A stretch of DNA of 50,985 nucleotides from Deltaproteobacteria bacterium (GCA_030688735.1 JAUYJC010000275.1:1-50985); one strand, 5' to 3'; counted from the first letter of the stretch, positions 19,000-29,042 are shown. Made by a program: numbers and translations. Notes: generated by a model from the sequence alone, not told the origin.

Positions 19000-19587
19000 A
19001 TGGTCTCCGCCGTCGTCCTCGCCGCAGGAAGGGTTGAAAGCACCGAAAAGCAAGAAGGACTCTCGCCAGCGCCTGGCCCACCGGCGTTGCAACGCGTTCT
19101 AGCGGAAGCGCTCGCTTCCGGGGTCCGGGAAGTCGTTTGCGTCGTGAGCGATTTGGCATCGGCGGGGCGGCGCATCACGATCGAAAATAAACGCCTGATT
19201 TGGCTCCTCAAGTATGGCGCCGACGGCGGCCCGAACAGCTCCATGATCGCCGGCCTCTGGGCCATCGACCCGAAAAGTGACGGCGTGCTCTTTTTGGCCG
19301 GCGATCAACCTTGCATTCGCAGCGAGCTGATCGACGCGCTGCTCGAGCGCTTCGAAAGCGGCCATGCGCTGATCGTCGCGCCGTCGTTTCAAGGACAACC
19401 GAGAAACCCGTTGTTGTTTCGACGCGAACTGTTTCCAGATCTCTTGAGGGTCGCCGGCGATCGGAGCGGCCGCGCGCTGCTCGAAAAAAATCGGGACCGA
19501 GCGGAACTGGTCCCTTGGAGCGAAGAGATTCCATTATTCGATATCGACGTTCGCACCGATTATGAGCACTTAAAAGAGCCGGCCTAG
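19000..19587 (+). CDS. MocA/MobA-like nucleotidyltransferase with degenerate N-terminal motif
   Basis: Predicted 195 residues from the ATG at 19000, which has GGAAGGA about 6 bases upstream. The MobA-like NTP-transferase fold is visible: VSAVVLAAG, NSSMIAGLWA, a metal-binding FLAGDQPCI and QGQPRNPLLFRRELFPDL. The expected LAAGxSxRMGxxK loop reads LAAGRVESTEKQEGLSP, missing the Arg-Met-Gly core. It could be a diverged molybdopterin cytidylyl- or guanylyltransferase matching the molybdenum hydroxylase subunits at 24.4 kb, or an enzyme with a different substrate. It ends 4 bases inside the convergent pyrD gene. Confidence 0.75.
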   Translation: MVSAVVLAAGRVESTEKQEGLSPAPGPPALQRVLAEALASGVREVVCVVSDLASAGRRITIENKRLIWLLKYGADGGPNSSMIAGLWAIDPKSDGVLFLAGDQPCIRSELIDALLERFESGHALIVAPSFQGQPRNPLLFRRELFPDLLRVAGDRSGRALLEKNRDRAELVPWSEEIPLFDIDVRTDYEHLKEPA

Positions 19588-20693
19588 TTCCTTAATCGGA
19601 GATCCATTCCCACCGCCTCGGATAGCTGTTTTAGACCATCACGCTCGAGCAGCTTGAGCAATCCTCGATTAATCCGCTTGACCGCTCCGGGCCCTTCGTA
19701 TACCCAACCCGTATAAATCTGCACCGCGCTGGCGCCAGCCTTGATCTTGTCATAGGCGTCTTCGGCGGTGAAGATTCCGCCGACGCCAATGATCGGCAGC
19801 CGGCCTTGGGTCACCCGGCAAATATGAGAGATGAAGCCGGTGACGACCTTGGTGATGGGCCTGCCGCTCAACCCTCCCGGCTCTCGGCCCAAGGGAGACT
19901 GTAGCCCTTCACGCATGAACGCGGTCGCGTTGGTCGCGACGATGCCGGCGAGCTTGACCGCCTCGACCACCTCGATGATCTCATCGACCTGGGATAATTC
20001 CATGTCGGGGGCGATTTTCACGAACAGCGGTTTGGAATCGATCTTAGCCCGCGTCGCCAGCGCGCGATTTTTTTCCTGCACTGCGGCCAAGAGTTCCCTC
20101 AGCAGCGTTTTTTCTTGCAGATCGCGAAGGTTGGGCGTGTTCGGGGAGCTGACGTTGAGCGTGAAGAAGTCCCCGTGCGGAAATAACTTTTCGAAAGCGG
20201 CGAGAAAGTCCGCCACCGCGTCCTTGGTCTCGACGATCTTGGTGCGCCCGACGTTGATGCCGAGGGGAATTTCGGGCATAGCGCCGCGCTCCCGTAAGCG
20301 TTCCAGTTTGAGCGCGATCGCCTCCGCCCCTTCGTTGTTGAAACCGAGGCGATTGATCAGCGCGTGATCTTCCGGCAAGCGATACAAGCGCGGCTTGGGA
20401 TTGCCCGGTTGCGCTTGCGCCGTGACCGCGCCGATCTCCATGAAGCCGAATCCAAAGGCGGAAATGGCCTTCGGCGCCACGGCGTTTTTATCGAAGCCGG
20501 CGGCAAGACCCACTGGGTTGGAAAAAGCAAGCGGCCCAACCCGAACCGTTAGCCGCTCGTCCGCGACCCGGTAGAAATCGTTAAGGGTGCCGTAGAGAAA
20601 TTCTAGATGCGACAGAAGCGCCAAAATCTGCTCATGGCTCCTCTCCGGATCCTTGCGAAAGAGCAGCGGACGGACGAGGGACTTGTAGAGCAT
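19584..20693 (-). CDS. pyrD: Dihydroorotate dehydrogenase, class 2
   Basis: Predicted 369 residues, normal for the quinone-dependent membrane-associated class 2 enzyme that oxidises dihydroorotate to orotate in pyrimidine synthesis. The FMN and active-site motifs are in place: NPVGLAAGFDKN (60-70), NRLGFNNEGA, NVSSPNTPNLR with the catalytic serine near 182, FVKIAPD, GGLSGRPI and IIGVGGI. The N-terminal 45 residues (YKSLVRPLLF...HLEFLYG) form the helices that contact the membrane in class 2. It has no pyrimidine-pathway neighbours. Confidence 0.97.
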   Translation of the reverse strand: MLYKSLVRPLLFRKDPERSHEQILALLSHLEFLYGTLNDFYRVADERLTVRVGPLAFSNPVGLAAGFDKNAVAPKAISAFGFGFMEIGAVTAQAQPGNPKPRLYRLPEDHALINRLGFNNEGAEAIALKLERLRERGAMPEIPLGINVGRTKIVETKDAVADFLAAFEKLFPHGDFFTLNVSSPNTPNLRDLQEKTLLRELLAAVQEKNRALATRAKIDSKPLFVKIAPDMELSQVDEIIEVVEAVKLAGIVATNATAFMREGLQSPLGREPGGLSGRPITKVVTGFISHICRVTQGRLPIIGVGGIFTAEDAYDKIKAGASAVQIYTGWVYEGPGAVKRINRGLLKLLERDGLKQLSEAVGMDLRLRN

Positions 20694-20840
20694 GGAAATG
20701 ATGTAACGGAAAATTTACCGAGCCGCCAGAGACTCAAGCCACCGCCCGAGTAGCTAACCGCGGAGGCGCTGAGGGCACAGAGGAGAGGGTTTTTAGTCTA
20801 ATATCCTCCGAATTCTGTGGTGAGTTGTCTTTACTAAACG

Positions 20841-20877
20841 TCTTGAACGATTGGAACATTTTGAACGACTTGAACCC
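20841..20877. repeat. GAAC-type short tandem repeat
   Basis: CTTGAACGATTGGAACATTTTGAACGACTTGAAC: four GAAC units about 10 bases apart, same type as 18118-18153. The gap 20694-21044 also contains GCGGAGGCGCTGAGGGCACAGAGG, another common dispersed string, and no gene. Confidence 0.7.
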
Positions 20878-20950
20878 GCGCAACGCGGTCGTATTTTGCC
20901 AACTCTGTGTCCCTGTGATGAATACTCTTTCACAGCAAACCGGAAAAGGC

Positions 20951-20983
20951 CAAAAAGAAAGGGAGAGCCGGTTCAGCTCTCCC
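20951..20983 (-). terminator. Rho-independent terminator
   Basis: On the minus strand GGGAGAGC-TGAACCG-GCTCTCCC is a perfect 8-base stem with a 7-base loop, followed by TTTCTTTTTG. It stands about 60 bases after the stop of the binding-protein gene at 21045 and would end that transcript. Confidence 0.7.
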
Positions 20984-21044
20984 TCCCCGCTTCGCCACCA
21001 AGACTGATTTCAACTGGCAAGAATTGTGATGCGCAAATTCGATG

Positions 21045-22019
21045 TCAACGGTAAAGCTCTTTCAATAAGCCGCTTTTCTCCAGCCGGTCGAGATACCCCA
21101 TATCGATAAATTGTTCAGGTTTGGCATCCTTCGCGGCGGGCACGGTCTTGGCCAGGTCGTCCAGCGCGTTTTTCATGCCGACCATATTGATGGCGGGGGT
21201 CCTTTCCAACACTTTTCCGACGTAAAGATCGTAGGTTTTGTGCAAGAAGAACGGGTCTTGAATCTTGCTGTAGCGGGCGATCGATTTTATCGTCAGATCT
21301 TTATCGGTTCTGGCGCGATGCATGCCGCGAACGTAGGCGCGCATGAATCGGTCAATAAATTGCGCCCGGCTTCTCAGGATACCCCCCTGTACGACGACGG
21401 AAGGATTGGGGAAGGCGAGATCGAGATCGGTAATATTGATCAGTTCCTTGAAGCCCAGCTTCTCCACGGCAAACAGAGTCGGCGGAGAAACCACGCCGCC
21501 GTCGATCGAGCCGCTCTGAAGACCGCTCATAATGGAACTTATCGATCCCATTTGAAGAATCGTGACATCTTTTTCTGACACGTTATGTTTTCTGAGGGCG
21601 TAGCGCAGAGATATGTCCGTCGAGGAGGCGAAGCGAGTGACGCCGATCTTCTTGCCTTTGAGGTCGTCTGCGGTTTTGATGCTCTGCTTGGTGTACAGAG
21701 AGAAGATCATCTTGTTCACCGTATTGCCGATAATCTTGATGTCGGCGCCTTGCATGGCGGCAGCCATAGCTGAGCTGCCGTTGAAAAAACCAATCTCGAC
21801 TTCGCCGGCCACCGTGACCTGGGCGAGCTGGCTGCCGCTGGGAATAAGGATGATTTCATCTTCGAGGCCTTCTTTTGCAAACAGTCCCGCATCATGCGCT
21901 ACCCATATGCCGATGTAAGAGCCGCTGATAGAACTGTAGCCGATGCGGATTCGCTCGGCGCTCCAAGAAACAGAAACCAGCAACAGACTCAGCAAGATCG
22001 TACTAGCGAATGTTTTCAT
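21045..22019 (-). CDS. NitT/TauT (NMT1)-type ABC substrate-binding protein
   Basis: Predicted 324 residues with a Sec signal peptide (MKTFASTILLSLLLVSVSWSA, cleavage near 21). The mature protein shows the NMT1/SsuA pattern: RIGYSSISGSYIGIWVAHDAGLF, then GSQLAQVTVAGEVEIGFF and LKGKKIGVTRFASSTD. Relatives bind nitrate, taurine, sulfonates or thiamine precursors; the ligand here is unknown. No permease or ATPase gene is adjacent, so it is an orphan that may share a transporter encoded elsewhere. It ends at the terminator at 20951-20983. Confidence 0.88.
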   Translation of the reverse strand: MKTFASTILLSLLLVSVSWSAERIRIGYSSISGSYIGIWVAHDAGLFAKEGLEDEIILIPSGSQLAQVTVAGEVEIGFFNGSSAMAAAMQGADIKIIGNTVNKMIFSLYTKQSIKTADDLKGKKIGVTRFASSTDISLRYALRKHNVSEKDVTILQMGSISSIMSGLQSGSIDGGVVSPPTLFAVEKLGFKELINITDLDLAFPNPSVVVQGGILRSRAQFIDRFMRAYVRGMHRARTDKDLTIKSIARYSKIQDPFFLHKTYDLYVGKVLERTPAINMVGMKNALDDLAKTVPAAKDAKPEQFIDMGYLDRLEKSGLLKELYR

Positions 22020-22062
22020 CTCCTCGTCTCCTGAAAAAAGCGTCTTTAATCTTTGTTTTTTC

Positions 22063-22680
22063 TTATTTGAGCGGCGAACAGCTAGCCGGAACCATCAACA
22101 TATTTTCCTGCGTGAGCATGAATTCTCTGGTCGGAGGCGGCCATCCCTCCACGGTCTTGGTCGCTTCCGCTCGCAGCCGCTCCCGTTCGCCGGCATCCTT
22201 ATAGACCCAAACGTGAACGTACTGATTGAGCGGGCCAATGACCGTTTGCCCGGCGAAAACCAGCGGCGAGATCTTCGTGCGCGTGGGAATGACCTTGCCG
22301 AACCGCTCCAGCACCGCCGGCATCGTCCCGGGTTGGTAGGTGTAGGTTCTAAATTCATAAAGATTCCCCAGCTTGCCCTCGGGTAGCGGCGGCGAGAACG
22401 GCGCCGGCTGGATGATCTTGTTCTCCTGCGTAACGATGAATTCCTGCGTCTTGGGCGGCCACTTACCGGTCTTGCGCGCCTCGGCGCCGATCCGCTCGCG
22501 CTCTTCAAAACTCTCGTAGGGCCAAACATGCAACACCCGGTTGAGACCTCCCACCTCGGATTGCCACAGTCCCAGGAGCTTGGAAAACTGCAAGCGCGCG
22601 GTCAGCCCTTCGGCGAAACGCTCCACAAAGTTGTTGGTCATACCCGGTTTCAACACATAGGTTCTCATCTCAAGAAACAT
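22063..22680 (-). CDS. NIPSNAP family protein with two domains
   Basis: Predicted 205 residues from the ATG at 22680, which has AAGGAGGAG about 6 bases upstream. Two tandem NIPSNAP domains are visible. The first has MFLEMRTYVLKPGM and the second YEFRTYTYQPGTMPAVLERFG. Each ends with a tryptophan-containing HVWPYES or HVWVYKD block. Bacterial members are dimeric alpha-beta-barrel proteins without a settled function. The gene is 44 bases upstream of the binding-protein gene and probably in one transcript with it. Confidence 0.88.
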   Translation of the reverse strand: MFLEMRTYVLKPGMTNNFVERFAEGLTARLQFSKLLGLWQSEVGGLNRVLHVWPYESFEERERIGAEARKTGKWPPKTQEFIVTQENKIIQPAPFSPPLPEGKLGNLYEFRTYTYQPGTMPAVLERFGKVIPTRTKISPLVFAGQTVIGPLNQYVHVWVYKDAGERERLRAEATKTVEGWPPPTREFMLTQENMLMVPASCSPLK

Positions 22681-22893
22681 AAGCTCTCCTCCTTCGCGAC
22701 AGTTTCCTAACCTTTCCCACAAACCGAGTAAGGATTGCAACCCTCGACCGTTCCAACGCAGCGTTCCCAAACGCAGCTGAATCTGTTAAGGGCTGAATAT
22801 TCGGCGCGCGGTACGAGTTTGAGCCCACATTGAACCCAGCGCAGCAGAACCGCAGTCGAACCGGAGTATCTCGCGCAATGGCGCAAAGCAGGT

Positions 22894-22912
22894 CCTGAGC
22901 AAAGTCGAAGGG
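22894..22912. repeat. Dispersed CCTGAGC-GAAGG repeat
   Basis: CCTGAGCAAAGTCGAAGGG, same family as 17143, 31624, 47530 and 47596. Just downstream, at about 22960-22985, stands GCGAGCTTGGCGTCTTGGCGGGAG, another common dispersed string. The gap 22681-23021 has no gene of its own. Confidence 0.65.
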
Positions 22913-22949
22913 GCCGCCAAGGAAAACTAATTCGAGGGTTGGAAAATAA

Positions 22950-24131
<1,182 letters not shown>

Positions 24132-24356
24132 TGCGGCCAAACGACGTGAGGCCGGTGAAAGGTTGGTCCTGCGGCGACCATGGCCATGGGGGCGGCGAGG
24201 GGTTCCTTTCATGCTACGCTGCCGCAAATTTTCCTCTATTTTGACGGCAAATCGGCTTGCAGTTTTGGGGATTTCTTTCTATAAGTTAGGCCCAGTGGGT
24301 TTTTCCAGCCTGCGCTGAAAGCAAGCACGCGAGTCAAGCCGGAGGAAGGAACAGCG

Positions 24357-24824
24357 ATGAATAAGAAAATAAAAATGCGCGTCAACGGCAAGAAAGTCGA
24401 AATGGAAGTCCCGACCAATCGCCTGTTGATCGATTTCCTGCGTTACGACGTTGGATTGACCGGAACCAAAGAGGGTTGCAGCGTCGGCGTTTGCGGCGCC
24501 TGCGCGGTGCTGATGGACGGCGACATGGTGAGTTCCTGCCTGACTCTGGCCGTCATGGCCGATGGCCATGAGATCACCACCGTCGAGGGATTGGCCAAGA
24601 ACGGAGAATTGAACCCTGTGCAGAAGAGCTTTATCCAGTACGGCGGCTTCCAATGCGGCATCTGCACTCCGGGCCAGGTAATCGCGGCAACCGCGTTGCT
24701 AAAAGAAAACCCGAAGCCCAACGAAGATGAGATCAAAGATTGGATGATGGGTAACCTCTGCCGCTGCACGGGTTATTATAAGATCATCGAGTCGATCCAA
24801 AAGGCGCATCAATTCGCCAAATAA
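24357..24824 (+). CDS. coxS: Molybdenum hydroxylase small (2x[2Fe-2S]) subunit, CoxS-like
   Basis: Predicted 155 residues. The plant-type cluster ligands are Cys41, 46, 49 and 61 (CSVGVCGAC, then C); the second cluster ligands are Cys100, 103, 135 and 137 (CGIC, CRCTGY). This is the electron-transfer subunit of the xanthine dehydrogenase/aerobic CO dehydrogenase superfamily. It is 10 bases upstream of the FAD-subunit gene and is preceded by GGAGGAAGG. The catalytic molybdenum subunit gene is not adjacent, so the substrate cannot be told. Confidence 0.95.
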   Translation: MNKKIKMRVNGKKVEMEVPTNRLLIDFLRYDVGLTGTKEGCSVGVCGACAVLMDGDMVSSCLTLAVMADGHEITTVEGLAKNGELNPVQKSFIQYGGFQCGICTPGQVIAATALLKENPKPNEDEIKDWMMGNLCRCTGYYKIIESIQKAHQFAK

Positions 24825-24834
24825 GGACTGAGCC

Positions 24835-25767
24835 ATGATACCTTTTGAATACCGCACCCCGAAGAATCTTAAAGAAGTCCACGCGACCCTGAAGGAATTC
24901 GGCACGGACGCCAAGCTCATCGCCGGCGGCACCGCCCTGGTGATCATGATGAAGCAGCGGCTGGTCCGTCCGAGTTGTCTCGTCAGCCTGCGCTCGGTGC
25001 GCGGATTGAATGGCATCGAGGTCATGGACGGCGGCCTGCGCATCGGCGGGCTGGCCACCCATCGCGAGGTCGAATCCTCCTCGCTAGTGCGGCGGCGCTT
25101 GCCCCTGCTTGCCGAGACCTACCATCACGTGGCGACGATTCGCGTGCGCAACATGGCGACAGTGGGCGGCGGCTTGGCCCACGCCGACCCCAATCAAGAC
25201 CCGCCGCCGACCCTGATCGCGCTCGGCGCCACGGTGAAAGCGACGTCTGCCAACGGCAGCCGGGTGATTCCGCTCGATGAGTTTTTCACCGACTACTACG
25301 AAACCGTGCTCAAGCCGGACGAGATCATCACCGAGGTTTTCATTCCCAGGCTCGCCGCCAACAGCGGCGGCGCCTATTTGAAGTTCTTGCCGCGCACCGC
25401 GGACGACTACGGCACCGTGTCCGCCGCCGCGGTGCTTACCCTCGACAAGAACAAGAAAACCATCAGCGACGTACGCATCGCGCTGGGCAGCGTCGGCGTC
25501 ACGCCGATCCGCGCCACCGCCGCCGAAGCGGTTTTGCGCGGCCAGCCGGTCAAAGCCGAGGCTTTCGCCGAGGCCGGCGAAAAGGCCAAAGAAGCGGTCG
25601 ATCCGGTCAGTGATTTTCGCGGCTCGGCGGCCTACAAGAAGGACATGGCGGCCGTGTTCGTCCGGCGCGCATTGGACAAGGCACTGGCGAGCATCCGGCA
25701 ACAGGCGAGGGCAAAAGCTGCGCCAAAGACAACCCGGAAGACATCCAAAAAAGGCAAGAGACCGTGA
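24835..25767 (+). CDS. coxM: Molybdenum hydroxylase FAD subunit, CoxM-like
   Basis: Predicted 310 residues, normal for the medium subunit. The FAD-binding motifs are present: AKLIAGGTALVI and TVGGGLAHADPNQD, which correspond to the AGGT and TIGG motifs. It passes electrons between the Fe-S subunit and FAD. The C-terminal 30 residues are Lys/Arg/Thr-rich (KAAPKTTRKTSKKGK), a probable disordered tail. Its stop overlaps the GTG start of the next gene (GTGA), showing tight coupling. Confidence 0.94.
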   Translation: MIPFEYRTPKNLKEVHATLKEFGTDAKLIAGGTALVIMMKQRLVRPSCLVSLRSVRGLNGIEVMDGGLRIGGLATHREVESSSLVRRRLPLLAETYHHVATIRVRNMATVGGGLAHADPNQDPPPTLIALGATVKATSANGSRVIPLDEFFTDYYETVLKPDEIITEVFIPRLAANSGGAYLKFLPRTADDYGTVSAAAVLTLDKNKKTISDVRIALGSVGVTPIRATAAEAVLRGQPVKAEAFAEAGEKAKEAVDPVSDFRGSAAYKKDMAAVFVRRALDKALASIRQQARAKAAPKTTRKTSKKGKRP

Positions 25768-26219
25768 AATTCGCTCAAACCGCGCAGATTCCGGTTGCCC
25801 GTGAACCGCTTTGGGATTTTCTCATGGACGTGCCCAAGGTGGCAAAGTCGCTGCCGGGAGTCGAGTCCGTCAGCAAGATCGACGACACCACCTATCAGGG
25901 GGCGCTCGCCGTTCGCGTCGGACCGATCAAGCTCAACCTGCAAGGCAAAATCATTCTCGAAGAGCAAAACAAAACGGATTGGCGGGCCACCTTGCGCGCC
26001 GAAGCCAAAGACCGCATGGCGGCCGGCGCCGTCAGCGGCAAGACGATCATGACGCTCAAGGAGATCGGCGCCAATCAGACCGAACTCGTGGTCGAGACCG
26101 ACGTAAATATCTTGGGCAAGATCGGCGAGTTCGGCCAGCCGATCATTCGGAAAAAGGCGGATGCGATGCTCAAGGAATTCGTCGAGAATATTAAAAAGCA
26201 GCTAACCCCGATCCGCTAA
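25764..26219 (+). CDS. coxG: CoxG-like SRPBCC protein
   Basis: Predicted 151 residues starting with GTG overlapping the coxM stop. The CoxG/SRPBCC pattern is clear: FAQTAQIPVAREPLWDFLMDVPKVAKSLPGVESV, then YQGALAVRVGPIKL and LVVETDVNILGKIGEFGQPII. CoxG family members help recruit or mature molybdenum hydroxylases at the membrane; recent work on CO dehydrogenase links them to quinone delivery. Its place after coxS and coxM supports this. The large subunit would be expected nearby but is absent. Confidence 0.9.
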   Translation: MKFAQTAQIPVAREPLWDFLMDVPKVAKSLPGVESVSKIDDTTYQGALAVRVGPIKLNLQGKIILEEQNKTDWRATLRAEAKDRMAAGAVSGKTIMTLKEIGANQTELVVETDVNILGKIGEFGQPIIRKKADAMLKEFVENIKKQLTPIR

Positions 26220-26390
26220 GGACTCCTTGAACGCAGTACAAAGTGCCATCCCGCAGGCGCACGGTTTAGCGTAGCTCGATGGGTTCTCTCCGACGGTGAC
26301 CTTTCCGACTACTGGTTCAACTGGGTTTCGTAGATCGCCGAGGAAGCTCCTGCGAGAAACGGCTTATTCCTGCGCGATATCGGATCGGGG

Positions 26391-27236
26391 CTAACCGGGA
26401 AATAGCGTCGCGGGACTCTCGCCGGCGCTGTCCTCTTCGTCTTCCTGGGCGGATTCTCCGACCGCGACTTTTCCCAAGACCCGATTATAGCAGTCTTCGG
26501 CCAATCTCTTGCGGCCCGCAGAGTTGTCTTGATAGCGAAAGCCTTCGATCCTGGGCTGGATGGTGACCATCGCTTCGACGCTGCGTAGGCCGAGCAGCCG
26601 CCAAAAATGCGTGACGAAATCCATGTCGCCGTACCAATAGACGAGATCGCGGTTGGCCGCCGTCACCGGCATGTCCTCGATGCTTTTGTAGGTCAGGGTC
26701 ACCGGGACGATGATCGATCGGTTGCGCAACGGCGCCGCCAGGGGCACGGTTTGAAAGGGCAGCATTTCGTCGCCGTTGGTCGAGGTGCCTTCAGGGAACA
26801 GCAACAGATTGGCTTCCTGTTGCAGTTTTCTTTTCATCTCTGCGACCAGCGAGCCGACCTGTTCCTTATGTTGGCGATTGATGAAGATCGTGCCGCACAG
26901 CGTATTCCATTGACCGACGAAGGGCCAGCTTTTCACCTCCCGCTTGGAGACGAACACGATGGGGAATATGCTTCCCAGGACGATGCCGTCGACATAGCTC
27001 ATGTGGTTGGCGATGATCACATAACCGCCTCGTTCCAGTTGGCCCTCGTCGCCCTGCACTGTGACTTTGATCTTGAGGATAAGCCTGAGCAGCAGAGTGA
27101 AACTGCGCGCCAGCCAACTGATGATTTTCCAGCGATTGGGCAGCCCGAGGATCGAGATCCACAGGTGGACCAGAGCAACCAGACCGAAAAAAAACGCCCA
27201 AAGCGAAAGAAAAGCGGTTAACTTAAGCCACCGCAT
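26391..27236 (-). CDS. 1-acyl-glycerol-3-phosphate acyltransferase family protein (PlsC/OlsA-like)
   Basis: Predicted 281 residues from the ATG at 27236. The acyltransferase motifs are present: NHMSYVDGIVL (HX4D) and FPEGTSTNG. An N-terminal hydrophobic helix (LTAFLSLWAFFFGLVALVHLW) anchors it to the membrane. The gene overlaps the end of the N-acyltransferase gene by 14 bases. The pair is the arrangement of ornithine-lipid synthesis (OlsB first, then OlsA, which adds the second fatty acid). Simple phosphatidate synthesis is an alternative. Confidence 0.85.
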   Translation of the reverse strand: MRWLKLTAFLSLWAFFFGLVALVHLWISILGLPNRWKIISWLARSFTLLLRLILKIKVTVQGDEGQLERGGYVIIANHMSYVDGIVLGSIFPIVFVSKREVKSWPFVGQWNTLCGTIFINRQHKEQVGSLVAEMKRKLQQEANLLLFPEGTSTNGDEMLPFQTVPLAAPLRNRSIIVPVTLTYKSIEDMPVTAANRDLVYWYGDMDFVTHFWRLLGLRSVEAMVTIQPRIEGFRYQDNSAGRKRLAEDCYNRVLGKVAVGESAQEDEEDSAGESPATLFPG

Positions 27237-27990
27237 CGCGCACCTTTGATCCCTGGAGGCCGAAGCGGTTGAGATATTCGGCGGACAATTTATGCATATC
27301 CAATAACAACAGAAAATCTGCGGTGCCGAATTCCTGGTCCAGCGCCGGCGGGCCGCACACCACCGCACCGAGCCGCAGATAGCCCTTGATCAGGCTGGGT
27401 AATTTCACGAACAGCGCATGTTCATCGGCGATTGACGGATTATCGTCGATGCCGTCGAATCGGCAGGCCGGGACCGGGACGACCCGCAAAGATTCATCGG
27501 CATAGTATTTTCGCCTCAATAGAGAAAAATTTTCGCTCACCTCCTGCGCGTCGGTCGTATAGAGGCTGCCGCAGCCGAACAGATACCGCACCCGGTGCGT
27601 GCTGACGTATTGGGCGATGGATTCCCACATCAGGGGAATCAGCGCCCGGTCGCGAAAATCTTTGCGTGCGCAGGAGCGCCCCACCTCCAAGAGTTCGCCG
27701 TCAAGCTGCTTGATTTTCTCCAGATCGAACTCTCCCTCGGAATAAAAACCGATATGCTTGCTGGCCTGGGAGCCGAGCAGCAGGCGATAGGTTCCGACGA
27801 CCTTTTGGCTCGGCAAGTCACGAACAATCAGATGATCGCAATACGGATCGAAATCGTCGACGTCAAGGCCGGACTCGTAGGAGGCATTGAGACCCTTGTT
27901 CATCTCCAGATTGAAAACTTGAAACCTGAGTCTCTGCGCTTCGCGGATCTCACTCTGATCCCTGGTGATTTTGATTTCCAGCTCCGCCAT
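27223..27990 (-). CDS. GNAT-like N-acyltransferase (OlsB-like)
   Basis: Predicted 255 residues of the OlsB/hemolysin-type acyltransferase family. Features are an N-terminal IREAQRLRFQVFNLEMN, the acyl-binding VVGTYRLL and the LLEVGRSCARKDFRDRA block, and a C-terminal VKLPSLIKGYLRLGAVVCGPPALDQEF. OlsB attaches a hydroxy fatty acid to the alpha-amino group of ornithine. The overlap with the PlsC-like gene supports an ornithine (or other amino acid) lipid pair. Substrate is inferred, not seen. Confidence 0.82.
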   Translation of the reverse strand: MAELEIKITRDQSEIREAQRLRFQVFNLEMNKGLNASYESGLDVDDFDPYCDHLIVRDLPSQKVVGTYRLLLGSQASKHIGFYSEGEFDLEKIKQLDGELLEVGRSCARKDFRDRALIPLMWESIAQYVSTHRVRYLFGCGSLYTTDAQEVSENFSLLRRKYYADESLRVVPVPACRFDGIDDNPSIADEHALFVKLPSLIKGYLRLGAVVCGPPALDQEFGTADFLLLLDMHKLSAEYLNRFGLQGSKVRDAVA

Positions 27991-28090
27991 TATTCTAAAA
28001 ATCGTAACATAAGGCCATTTATATTGAAACCATGAATCGCGTCGCGAATCGGGAAAGCCCCGACGAAACTGATATCTGGTTACGGCTTCC

Positions 28091-28852
28091 TCACCGATGG
28101 GTCCAACGGGGCCGGCGTTTAGCGAGAAAAGCCCGCACTCCTTCTTCGACGTCGTCGGTTGCCAAGAGCTCGCGAAGATAAATCTCCTCTGAACGCCGCA
28201 GCGCTTCGGAAAAACCGGTGAGCGAGAGTTCGCGCAGCCCCTTCAAGGTCACTCGCAGTACCGCGCCGCTCTTGCCGAGTAGCTCTCCAAGCAGAGTTTC
28301 CAAGCCCGCGTCGAGCTCGGCGGCGGGCAGGACGCGATTAATCAACCCCATGCGCGCCGCTTCTTCCGCCGAGAAAGTCCGCCCGGTGAGAATCATTTCC
28401 GCCGCCCGGTGATAACCGATGAGGGAGGAAAAACGCGCGAGCGCGAGCGGCGGATAGCAACCGACGTGAATTTCAGGAGTCGCAAAAGAACTCCCTTCCG
28501 CCGCGAGAATAAAATCGCAGCAACTGGCAAGTTCGCAAGCGCCGCCGAGACAGGCGCCGCGCACCAACGCCACGGTGACCTGCGGCAGGGCCAAAAGCCT
28601 GCGCATCACCCCATGAACGACCTCGATCATCTCCGGAACTTTGTCCTTGGTATGATCCTTGACGTCGACTCCGGCGGAAAAGGCGCGCTCGCCGCCGCCT
28701 TTCAACACGACGACGTGAGCCGACTGTTCTTGAGCGCAGGATGTCAGGACCTCGCCGAATTCATGAAGCAGGGCGACATCGAGCACATTGAGTGGCGGGC
28801 GGTCGATGGTGATCATGATCGCCCGATCTCTTTTTTCCACGAATACGGCCAT
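28091..28852 (-). CDS. Enoyl-CoA hydratase/isomerase family protein
   Basis: Predicted 253 residues with the crotonase fold: RAFSAGVDVKDH (oxyanion hole) and GACLGGACELASCCDFI, followed by FATPEIHVGCYPP and the helix RAAEMILTGRTFSAEEA. The opening RPPLNVLD is like that of cyclohexa-1,5-diene-carbonyl-CoA hydratases of aromatic degradation, which is a possible specific function. Glu in the usual acid/base place is visible in PEIHVG. No aromatic-degradation genes are adjacent. General fatty-acid oxidation is equally possible. Confidence 0.88.
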   Translation of the reverse strand: MAVFVEKRDRAIMITIDRPPLNVLDVALLHEFGEVLTSCAQEQSAHVVVLKGGGERAFSAGVDVKDHTKDKVPEMIEVVHGVMRRLLALPQVTVALVRGACLGGACELASCCDFILAAEGSSFATPEIHVGCYPPLALARFSSLIGYHRAAEMILTGRTFSAEEAARMGLINRVLPAAELDAGLETLLGELLGKSGAVLRVTLKGLRELSLTGFSEALRRSEEIYLRELLATDDVEEGVRAFLAKRRPRWTHR

Positions 28853-29042
28853 TTAACCCCTCGTCTCTCGGGCAAGTTTGCCACTTGGACAACCGATATC
28901 CCGAGCTCGCGATTAAAGCTCCTTCTCATAAACCACGCCCCTATTTTTTTGCAAGGGACAAGCGCCGCACCACGACGAGTTTGACAAAGGGGGGCACTAA
29001 CCTTTAAACTTCGCTTCTAGACGGTCCAATAGGAGAAATTAT

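Noticed and set aside
20694-21044. CRISPR-like array
   Set aside because: The repeats are about 10 bases with no regular spacers; they are short tandem GAAC units.
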